Shown: piece by piece, positions 33,681 through 45,600 of the stretch
How positions within the stretch are numbered: the first letter of the stretch is position 1
How the letters are laid out: each line of letters begins with the position of its first letter
From: Chrysaora quinquecirrha
Taxonomy: Eukaryota; Cnidaria; Scyphozoa; Semaeostomeae; Pelagiidae
Direction of reading: 5' to 3'
Assembly: GCA_014526335.1 (NCBI GenBank)
Contig: JACTAT010000013.1
Location: 6,018,182 to 6,082,181 of the forward strand
DNA: 64,000 nucleotides
Made by a program: the position numbers and the translations under genes
Notes under the pieces: model-generated
Database searches by the model: none
What the model was told of the DNA's origin: nothing
Seen by the model: only the letters and a program-made list of their open reading frames with translations

Positions 33681-36600
33681 ATGCCTGTCTTTCATACTAA
33701 AACGATCGAGGCAATCCTCGAGCCTGTTGCCCAGCAGGTAATACATTGTTAAATTTCTTTATTAATGCTTAGAAATCACTTTTTTCTGTTGATCAACTGA
33801 GTTAAAATCTTTCATTTCGAAATGATCGGTTTCTTAGGCCTATAAAATATTCTTTCGTATTTGTATTGCAATAAACAGTGGAGACATTTACGGGCATATT
33901 TAAAATCTTTTTTCCTCTGACACTCCTCAGAGTATGAATGTCAGAAACAGACAAAAACAATAAATTCAGGTGGAGATTTTACCCGGATGTGGTTTGAAAT
34001 GCACCAGTCAGAAAGAGAAGCAAAAAACCGGTATTGTATTTTAAACGCTAATCAGCTAAGGGGAATCAGTGGGATCACCAATAGAAAATTAATTGAAGAG
34101 TCCACGTGAGAAAACAAACTCTTTCTTTCTACACAGAACTCTGCCAGAGAGCTAACATTCATGAGCATAATCTCACTTATAAATTAATTTCTCTTTCAGG
34201 TTTCTGAGCTGGTTATTCTACATGAAAAAAGTGAATCAGGCTTGCCCATTCCTGATCTGAGTGTACCTATACAAGCTGTTGGAAAAGCTGTACAGAATCT
34301 CACACTGGTTAGTTCTATTTTAATTTTTTTATTTTTTCAATTTTTTATTTTACTTTTTGTGCAGCGATGATATGTCCAGGCAGAAACTTTTGTGTGTCTC
34401 TCACCATAAAGTTAGTTGCACGTTACAAAGTTTTCCAGGTGGCTCAACTGGGAACATAAAGATGACATGTCACTTGCTGCAATATCATGCCTGACACATT
34501 TAGCCAGGCCTTTTAAGATTTTAGCCCTTTTGGCTCAATAGATTTTGTTACCATCAACAGATTGGGAAACAGACCCTGCAAGGAAGTAAAGACAAAATTC
34601 TGAAACAAGAAATGCCACTGGCCTTGCAAAGAGTTGAAGAGTCTGCTATGTTTCTAATGGAAGCAAGTGCTTTGCTCAAGAAAGATCCTCTTTCAATTGA
34701 TGCCAGGAAAAAGCTGATCAATGGTGCAAGAGGTAATTATTTCGATTCAAATGGGGTACCTTGAAATGTTAGACAATTTCTTTTATGTTGAAAAATGATA
34801 ATTGTCTCATTTACACTTAACTCACTGACGTTTGGCTCATTTCAATGCACTAATGAAATGCAAATACATAAGTGAAGTGACAATAGATTAAGAGAATGCT
34901 ACTAGATAGAGCAGCATTGTGGCTTGAGATACTAAAAAACTGCACAGATCAGGATGCATCTGAACACTTAATGCTGTAACCATACCAGAGTTGCTGGATA
35001 ATTTTATTGAGCTCTTAGCTCAGTGGAATTATTCTTAGCTCTCTGATCATGCTGTCAGTTTCTGAATCCCATCTATTGTGGTATGCAACTCACGGAGAAA
35101 TCGTTCCTAGTGTTCGCCTTTCATGAACAATCTATACAGAATGTTTGGTACTGAAGAAGGCCCAACGCAGGCAAAGCATTCAGAAAGCCAAATGCGAGGA
35201 TAGCATTGGGCAGTATGATTTGGAGAGCTACTCAACGATTTTATTGAGCTCTTTAGCTAATTAGAACCATCAGTTGCTCTCTGATCGTGCATTTCAGGTT
35301 TAAATCCAATCGTTTGTGGTATGCCACTCAATCTAATTGAAATAAGTAATACTTGTTGTTAAGTAATATTATTCACCTAAATTCAATAGTGGATGGCAAT
35401 ATGAAGGTGCTACAACTCAGTAAGGTGAAAGTACTATGTGATGAAGAAAGTACCATTCTGGAACACCTGTCTGCCTAGGTGATTAAGAAGACACAACATT
35501 CGTAGTTAACGTTTTTGTTATTATTTAGGTATATTGTCTGGTACATCAACTCTGTTGCTAACATTTGACGATGCTGAAGTGAGGAAAATTCTGAAAGCTT
35601 GCAAATCCTTGCTTGAGTATCTTAGAGTGAGTGAACTTGTTGAGACGATGCCTGATATGATCACTTTCGTAAAGAACCTGACGCCAGCAGTCACCAATAT
35701 GGTAAAGTTGGTTGAAGCAAGACAGGCAGATCTTACACACAAAGTCCATCAGGATTTACTCAAAATGCATACGACTGATGTTAAAAAGTCGCTGCCACCT
35801 TTGATTACAGTCATGAAAGCATTTGTCGTTACTTTAGAGAAAGGTTAGTACAATTCGTTAAAAACGTTCTTTGTATAAACAATGCTGCAATTAGCTGCAT
35901 TGATTAAGCTCTGGCCAAACTTACTGAACATGTTCACTGGAGAGGTTCCAACATTGTTCAGTGAGAAGTGTTCAATGCGTTTGCCCACCCATGTTAGGAC
36001 TTGATCAGTGTTGTTTGGAGTTGTTCAGTGCTGTCAGCTCTTTTGTGGTTATTGGATTACCTACGATAGAATACTGGGACTTTATGATGCAACGGTTGTC
36101 AAAATTTAACTTCCACGCTTTGTTCAATGAATGTGTTCTCGTCTGTTACAAGATATTTTAAATTATGTTTAGTGATTCTCCATACAGTGATTTTGTGGTA
36201 AAATTTTGAGTTATCCACCATTTATGAAATAACAATGCGCCGTTAAGTCTGTTTTTCATCGATTTAATTAGATGTGCGAAATGAATATTGCTCTGCCTCA
36301 GCTCGCATTGTGTCTCACTTTTCAGCCGTTGCCTGTTTTGCGATGTTCGTAACAATAGAGAATCACATTCTTATTGTAATGATAGCTTAGATTTCTTCTA
36401 TCACTCGACCATTTCCTCAATGACATGAAATTTCTTTTTAACTTTGTGCCCCTGAAACCATATCAGATGAGAAAAGAAAATAAGAATACTTAAAAATATA
36501 TTAAGACTAAATGAACATTTCTTAAGAATATCGAGGCGGGACAAAATTTAAAATATTCTTATGAAAACAAGGATAGATTTTTCCGAACGCTATTCATGAC

Positions 36601-39600
36601 AAATATAAATCAATGTGTATGGTGCTGAAAAAGGCTGAATACAGCCGAAACACAAAAAGTCAAACGGGAGGAGAGCCTTTGGCTGTATGACTTGGAGAGT
36701 AGAGTTACTCGGCGATTTCATTGAGCTCTATAGCTCAGTGGAAACGTTGTTGGCTCTCTGGTCATGCAGTCCCGGTTCGAATCCCATCTATTGTGGTATG
36801 CCACTTGTAGAAAACACTTATAAAAACGTATAACGTATATACACGTATATAACGTACATATTTATATATATATACGTATATAACATATATAGCATATATA
36901 ACGAGTATAACATGAGACACTTATTCCTATTTCCTTATTATTCAGGCGGTGCAGGAAGAGCAGAAGCACAAGAAAATCGAAATTTCAGAATCACGAAATT
37001 ATCTGATGACATTCTAGAAATCATGCGAATTCTCCAGTTAAAAGTTTATGACGAAGAAGAGGCTGAAGATCCTACTACAGAGATGAGAAAAGCACAGGGA
37101 ATCATTGCTGGTAAAATTGATCAAGCAAAGGATTGGCTATCCAATCCGTCAGCTGATGCAAACGGGCTTGGTGAGTGAATTTTGAAATTAAAATTCTTGT
37201 GGTTTGTTAGTCTAAGGTGTATCTTCTCTCTCTCAGCAGAGTAGCTACCAACTACTGCCATGCCTTTGTGAATTGCTATTCAACTGCTTTCAACTTCAAC
37301 CATTCAACTTCAATTGCTATTCAACTCCGCTATTCAACTTTACTTGTTATTCAGTAGTAGGCTAACTAATCGAGAGCTCTTCCCTTCTTGGCTGTGACGC
37401 TACCGCAGCTGAGGCTCGAACCCCGACCTCGCTGAACTTCCGACACCACAAGACAGCTGGATTAGACCATGACGTTACAGCACCTTAAGTTATCTTTAGG
37501 AAAGGAGAGCGAGGTGCCATAGAGTGTGCCATATAGTCAGTCAACGATCTGGCTGTGGTTTTAAATAGGTCCTTGTTACAATAATGTCTGATTCCCTATT
37601 GACGCATTGTTATTCCAGTTAGTTTTGTAGTCGGAGCTCAGTCACAAGCAACCATACCTGTGTATAGTTTCTACTTTGACTGTTCGACAATATCATTTGT
37701 TGTAGAGTCATTCTGAAAAAGGAGCATCTTAAGCTGTGTCTAAACTAGGAGACATGTCATACGCGACATTGTATTTTGCGTGTCTCTTAGAGTGGCTAAA
37801 CATGCGAGTGACAAGCGAGCAACATGCCAACCAAGTCTTTCCCATGTGGCCGAGACAAGAAATGTTTCTGTTGTCTTCCAAAAACTTTTACGTGTCTCTC
37901 GCTACAAATTTGATCGCGCGCAACAAAGTTTCCGAGGTCGCTAAACTGGGAGACATTGATGGGACATCTTTCCTAGTTTAACCATAGCTTTTAACCATTA
38001 AGAACATCTTGATTGTCCGTCTTTCGTTTTCGTTATGTCTTTTGAAACATATGTTACATTTATGTCACACGATCTTTGCCCTCAGCTTGTATCAAACCCG
38101 TTGAAGTTAGATAATGCTGTTTCAATTTTGTTTATTGTTGTGACAGAGAAACTGCAGCGTCTATTCAATGAATTCTTATCAAATAGGAACATGGTGTTAT
38201 TACCTAAAATATGAGAAATTTCTTGGCTTATTTAGGTGAAAGAGCGATAAGAGACATCCTGAAGCAAGCAAGAGCTGTCGGAGAAGCTGGATCTGACCCA
38301 AGAATTAACAAAGTTTGCAATGAACTTGATCAATTAATGGACAATTTGGCAACTTTGAGAGCAAGAGGAATGGTTTGTGATCAACATCCTTTGCTTATAA
38401 ATAATGGTTAATACTAGTTCTTTTGAAGTTAAATTAAGATTGAGATGTTACTTTGGTAACAATTCAGTCTCTGTTAGAGACCTTAGTTAAACAGTGGCAG
38501 TTTCGTAACATTGTGAACCTGAAGCGTCTGCCGATTTAAGTCTGGTTTCTATTAGACACTAGCTGTCACTTAGTGAAGCTCGTCTCGCTGGAATTTTGGA
38601 ATTACAAATCTCGTAGCATATTTGCCAAAGCTCTGCGACACCCGTAGAGGTATTAGAAAGCACGCTTTAGATAGGATAACGGCATCGCGAATTCTTATTT
38701 GCTCCACCTGCTATGCTTTGTCAACTTAGTAGCTAGTTTTGGCTTAAAAATCTCAGCTTTGGTATCTGAAAGACATTTCATCGTTATTGAAGTCTTTGAT
38801 AGTTGGTCTAAGATTTCCCTACCAAAATATTCTACATGTTCGAACAATCAGATTTAGGCTGTCAGGTAAGGTGTCTCTGCAATAGATTCTCATAGCGGCT
38901 TTGGCATTGAAGAGTGCCGAAAAGGCATTGCCGTTGTTAACTGGGCTTTCCATTTTCTCTGCAGGGAGGATCACCTGAAGCTATTCAACTTGCGAATGAG
39001 ATTGGCAAACGATTGGATTATCTGCAAGTACTAGTTGATGATGCAATAGCTAAAGAAGCAGCAAGTGGAAAGCGATTGCCAGCTCCAACAACAGTTGCAC
39101 GTGTTGAACAAGCATTGCATTGGATTGATGATCCTAATGGAAGTCGAAATTCCGTAGGCAAGCAACTAAACAATTCTTATACTTGTTTCTTTTTTAAAAT
39201 CACACGAACCTTTTTTTATTAAATTTTGTTGAAAATGACTGAATTTCTTTATATATCAATATTATCAATATATATCTGTAAATTGTCATGAATGGCGAAC
39301 ACAAGGATAGATTTTTCCTCGAGTGGCATACCACAATTGATGGGATTTGAATTCAAAACTGGAAGACTGCTTACAGGCTTTTCAAAAAGGAACCTGGTAA
39401 AGAAACCTTCGTACTTAAGTCGCAATTGAGCATAAAATTTGGTACACTTGTTTTGAAGGAATACGAATTATGCTGACATCACTTTATAATGATTTTCTTT
39501 ATGGATAACAATAAAAAGAAACAAAGTTTTTGACACAATATTTTTTTAAACCACACAACAACTCAGCATAAACAACGTTTTTTGTTCGTGTTTATATCCA

Positions 39601-42600
39601 ACTTTCCATATGTTTTCTGTCTAATTTCATCATTTTTTGAACCATTGGCCTGAACTGGTCAATTGTTGCATCAAGAGACTCTTGCTGCAACTTATCCAAT
39701 CCCCAGACTACCTTCAATTGCATGAAATGTGTATCGAGTTTGTGCACATGCTTTACTTATCAACGAAATTTATTGCAGCACATTTTTATAAAGGTGAAAT
39801 ATGCACACTCATCCTAATACCCACAAGATATGTTATATAGGGTATTATGACAAAATTTTATTAGCCTTGAATCTTCGGTTTTCGTAATCAAAACAGTTTC
39901 TAAAGCCGGCACCCTTTTTGATAAACCCTGTTTTTCTATCTTTACAGGTCATAGGGCTGTTTCAGTGTTGGTAATGGAAGGACGCGGATTAGCTGAAAAC
40001 TTAGAAGGCCCAGAAAGAGTAGAGATGCTAAGAACATGTGATAAGATTCAAAGGCTTACTAATGAGCTAGCTGATCTAAAAGCAAGAGGGATGGTACGAG
40101 CAAAATTTATATGTTGGTTAATTTAGCAGTAAATCAATGCCTATGCAGCTGACTTGCAAAAACTGCAGCTGTTATATCAACTTTCTTGAAGAATGGAGTC
40201 CTGTTTGATTTTCAAATTTCATCTACGTAACAGAATATACAATCCTTTTGAGACAAGCAGACGAAGCAACTGACATTGCCAAACACTAACTTAAATATTC
40301 TAGGAGTCAATTTATTCAAGAACTAATCTTTAATACATCAAGGAAGGCTTTCATTATTCTGCTCTAAAATCTTGAAACGACATACCCACTGGGCTCCCTT
40401 CACTTAGTAGATTCATAAAACAACTAAAAAGTTATCTTTCATGCTTCGTCAAATAAAAACACGACTCCCTGGAAGAAGAGCTATCGTTTGAACATTATTT
40501 AAAGCTATTGCCCATGCTAGTGTTCGTATATATGACGTTTTTCTAATGATGAGGATATATAATTTGTTAATATGGTAATTAGTAATTGCAGGTGAAGGTA
40601 TATGATTCTGATAAAGGTTATTCAAAATGAATCGAATAAGTGAACCTTTCCTCTAGCCTACCAGACTATCAAAAGTCGTTCTGATTGACTTCAACTGCAC
40701 AGCTAATGAATGTCTTCATGGTTCTTTTATCATATCCTTCTTTAGATATATAAACAGGGTTGTAGTGAACACTTACATGTGAGATTTGAGATGCCATGTC
40801 TTGTTTTATTTTAAGGGTAACTCGCCACAAGCTAGGCAGATAGCACAGCAGTTAAATGTGGAGATGGATAAGTTGAAGGGTGCAATGCAGAAAGGATTAG
40901 CACGTTCTGTTGTGGAGCATTTCATGGATCCAGTTGGTCCATTGAATTCATTGGGTAACGCAGCCCATGCTCCACCTGGTAAGTTGAACAATACTTATCA
41001 ATACAATAGGCATCTAAGTTGTGAGAGGATATCCTCTTGCAGAGCAAGTCATGGATCTAGTTGGTCCGTTGAATTCATTGGATAACACAGCCCATGCTCC
41101 ACCTGGTAAATGGTACAATACACAACAATATAACCGCCACAATGCAATACGTGTAAATACATTAGGCATCTGAATTGTGAGAGCACATTCTCCTGCGGAA
41201 CAGTTTATGGATCCAGTTGTTCCTTTGAATTCTTTAAGTAATGTTCCTTCTGTTCTACTTGATGCATGGTGCAATACTTGCTGCTAATACAACAGGCATC
41301 TGAATCGACAGAGCACATTTTTCTTGCGAGCAGTTTATCGATCCAGCTTGTTCTTTGAATCCGTTGAGTATGGTTGCCTCAGCCATACTTAATACGTTGT
41401 GAAAAACGTATCAATAAAATAGGTATCTGAACTAGGGCTGTGTGAGCATTTATGTTCTACTTTGTTGATAAGGTTGGCCGTTGAATTCATTCAGTGATGC
41501 AGACAATGCTCCACTGAAAGGTTATACAAAATATACAGTTGTTGTACAAAACATTAAGCGTGTCAATGTCGAAGATGTCTTAATTCCATTAAATTGTTTC
41601 ACTAAGAAACATTTTTTAGAACCCAAATTTCAAATTATAAGTTACAAAGATCTAAAATAACTGTCTTGGTCTTCATGGCTCAAGTAGGCATTATCTATCT
41701 TAAGGCTAAAAGGAAAAAACAAAAGTTTTGATGCAAAATATTATTAATAGTCTAAATACGCATAACCTATTACCTATGTTCCACATAGGGCAACCCAATC
41801 GTGATGCAGATTATGAAGAAAAGCAGGTGCCTTCGAGCATGCGTGTCAAGTGATGACTGACACCGCTGAACAGGCTGCAACGACTGGCGGTGCAACAAAC
41901 AGACATTTAAGGGATACAATCAAAACTAAAGTTATGGAGGTGAGAGGAATTTTCGCTTTGATTTGTACCTAATAATTATTTGTTGAATTCAATTGAAGTT
42001 CATTGTAGAAGACAGAAAGCGTAGCGTAATTATCTTGGGCCACAAATTAATTGGCAGGGACTTCCTGTACTACGATGAGCCGTTATAGAGCCACCTCTAC
42101 TTAGGGCATGCACTGTTTTTCGTGACCTAAAATATTGCATCTAAATTCAACAGAGGAAAAATTTTTACTGAATTACTGAATAACAATATCAACATTGATA
42201 ATAATACGAAATTATTTCGATTTGTCCTTTCTTGGGCACATGTGCCCTTCTAAATCAAGAAATGTTTCAAATTACCGCCTGAATGTTTAGGGTGTGAGGG
42301 TAATATTACACTATATTTTCCTCCATAGATTCGCCTTTTGGCACCACAATGCTCCCACGCTGGTAAACTGTTGCTAGCAAGCAATGGTGATGCAACTGCT
42401 TCTGATAATTTTGAAGGGATGAAAAGTGAATTGAAGGAGAAACTGGAAGAGTTAACTGGACTAGTTGATATGGCAACTGCAGCTCCAGATTTTATCAAAG
42501 CTAGTGGTAAGCAAACGTTGGCCTAAATTAAGATTAAGTTCATATTAGTAAGGGTAAAGGAAGGAAGTGCCTGATGCAAACATCAACTGACAACGACCTA

Positions 42601-45600
42601 ACGACTGTTTGCTATGTCTACTGTTTTTCTCATAAATGCATCTTTCATAAGAGTTTGATTTACTCCGAAGTAGATCAGTTTTGCCGGGGCTACAACTTTG
42701 ATGTAGCCCCGGCAAAACTTACTGAACATGTTCACTGAAAAAGTCCTAACATTGTTCAATGAGAAATGTACAGCAAGTTTGGCCATCCATGTTGGGACTT
42801 GTTCAGTGTTGTTGGAAGTTGTTCAGTGTTGTTGGAAGTTGTTCAGTGTTGTTCAGCAAAATTTGGAACCTCCTTAATCTTAAGTATTCAAAGATTTGGG
42901 TCTTACGCATAGTGGCTGTTAACTTGTTATTTTTCAGCAGTTCTTTTTTATTTAATAATCTATCGATTTGTTTTTTGTTCATTTATTTATTCATTTTATT
43001 TGTTGTTTATCTTTTATTCGTTTATTCATTAATTAATTAATTTATTTATTTATTTACTTATTATTCATTTATTCATTTGTTCATTTTTTCATTTATTCAT
43101 TTATTCATTTATTCATTTATTCATTTATTTATTTATCTATTTATTTATTTATTTATTCATTTATTCATTTATTCATTTATTCATTTATTCATTTATTCAT
43201 TTATTCATCTATATTTTCGTCAATTTATTTATGTATTTATTAACTAGTCGAGAAATTAATCTATGGATCTATCTAATTATTCAATTAAATGCCCGTTTCT
43301 CAAGTAATTTGTTTCCTTTATTTTTTGCCCGTTTTTCATTTGTATCACAGCAAACTTTTCAAGGGCTGCCCAAATTGGCACAACCCTGCACCGCAATTTT
43401 GTTGTTATCTGTAACCTCTTACATCTATCCTCTTGCTTATCTTATGCATTTTATCTTTGTTAGAGGAGGTGATAAAGAAAGATACTGAGGCAGCTGCTAT
43501 TGCTGTAAGCCAATCAAATTTGCCAGTAAGTAGCCATCTTTATTGTCATCTTCAGTGTATCGCGCCATTTTATCTGACATTCAGTTTTTAATCGTCTAAA
43601 TGATTAGATTTGTTAAATATATATGAATCGAGTTATCTTACAGAATGAATTATTAATACTGATGCTATTATCTTATCATTTTCTTACTTATAAATTTACT
43701 CTACATTATCTCTTGAACCTGTTATCGAAAATAATGATTATTAAAAAATAATGTTAAGCCATCTGTCTAAGATAGAAATCTTAACTAAAACGAAAGATAA
43801 AGATTATGATCTGAGAAGGAAGTGTTTATGCCTTACGATTTTTTCATTAAACTTCCTTTATCTGATGCAGATTTCTATACCATCTAGTGTGATTCAAAAT
43901 TTCTGTGAATGTCTTCTTATTTCGGAGTTTCTTATTTTGCACTAAGGAAGGACTTAGCAAGGATGGAGAAAATTTTATTCCTTCTTGAAACCTTGAACTA
44001 TGATGGCTTAAAAGCTTTCTGCGATGTTTTGCAACTATTCCCCACCCTCCCTTAGACACTAAAATTTGCTACTTTAAAACTAATCGGTCAGATATCTTAT
44101 ACCGTTTTTCCTCGAATAAGCCCCCTCCCTTCGAATAAGCACCCCCTGAAAATAAAAGAATGTGCCTTTTATTTTCGAAAGCCTTTACTATGGTAGTTTT
44201 CGAGGGGTAAATTTTGATGCAGAAGGTTGAAAAATTGATTTAAAATTTGATAAAATTCAAAATCCGACACCTAAGGCGCTTGAAGGCGTTTAAATATCCA
44301 TCCATCCATCCATTTATCCATCCATCCATCCATTCAGCCACCCACCCATCAATCCATCCATCCGTCAATCCATCCATCCATCCATCAATCCATCCATCCA
44401 TCCATCAATCCATCCATCCATCCATCCATCCATCCATCCATCCATCAATCCATCCATCCATCCATCCATCCATCAATCCATCCCATCCCATCCATCCATT
44501 TTTAAGGGATAACTGGGTCGATGCACTTTATGCATTAAAATGAGGGATACTATACATTTGAAATGCGTTTCTCATTTCAGATAGTTGTAGAGAAAAGTTC
44601 AAGAATAGCAAGATGCACAGGCCGCGTAGTTCAAGTAGCAAAAGGAGAAGTTGAGAACATTGAAGACCCAAAATTTAAAAGTGAAGTTGATAATGCTGCT
44701 GAAGCTTTGAGTCGTCGTGAGTTTTTTATTTCTTTATTTCTTTTCTTAAGCCAGGCATATGTTGACCTACGATAAAAAAAACGAACACCATAACTAGTGT
44801 AACTGCCAACTTAGATCGACATGTCGACAACTATATTAGAGGAAGAATTGAACAGGTGACTCAGTTTGAGGAGCACTGGTGTGCAAGGCCTTTGACTAAA
44901 CCTCAAGTTCTGTACCTGTCCTACCAATTCAAAAATCACTTAGATTTTTGTTAGAAAGCTATTGTATTAGCAATTACAGACATCATATACACGCATTTTT
45001 TGATAAGGAAGTTCGTATCAGGTTCAGTACTGAACTAACAGCCAAATTTGAGTACTCAAAATTTGTTAGCTATTCCTTGTTCTATAATTCTTGTGATACT
45101 TGTTTCTTTGAAATAAACTAAGGGACCAGGATATATAGGGACACAAAGGTGCCAGAAGACGAGTAGAAATGAATAGTGATTGAATATCGTTGACCATAAG
45201 TATTGCTTGCTCTTTTTATACATTTTATATATTATATATCAGCTTAACAAGTCGTCATCTTTAATTAGTAAAGTCAGATTCCTTAATAGTCTCCGACCCA
45301 GTACTGGAATTCCTTACGTTTTTGCCCAGTCGAGTACTACCTTCCTTATTAAGCACTTCCTTATAAAAAAGTGCTTGTACAGTTTTCAGACTTCATATTG
45401 GACAGATTGTTCACCATCTTATTACCCTCTTACCTTCTCTTTAACATTGCATTGTATTTCTGGCCACTGCCCCATACTTGCATACTTCAACTTTGTTTAT
45501 CTTCAATTTCTTAGCATGCCACAAATCACCCAAATCTCATCCTTGCGTTTCTAATACAGTGTGTTCTTATGTAACAAGGCGTGTATTGGTTTGCCCATCT

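Noticed and set aside
44247..44543. A Ser/His/Pro repeat protein (and the Met/Asp/Gly/Trp one at 50436-50720)
   Set aside because: Both are translations of tetranucleotide arrays within vinculin introns.
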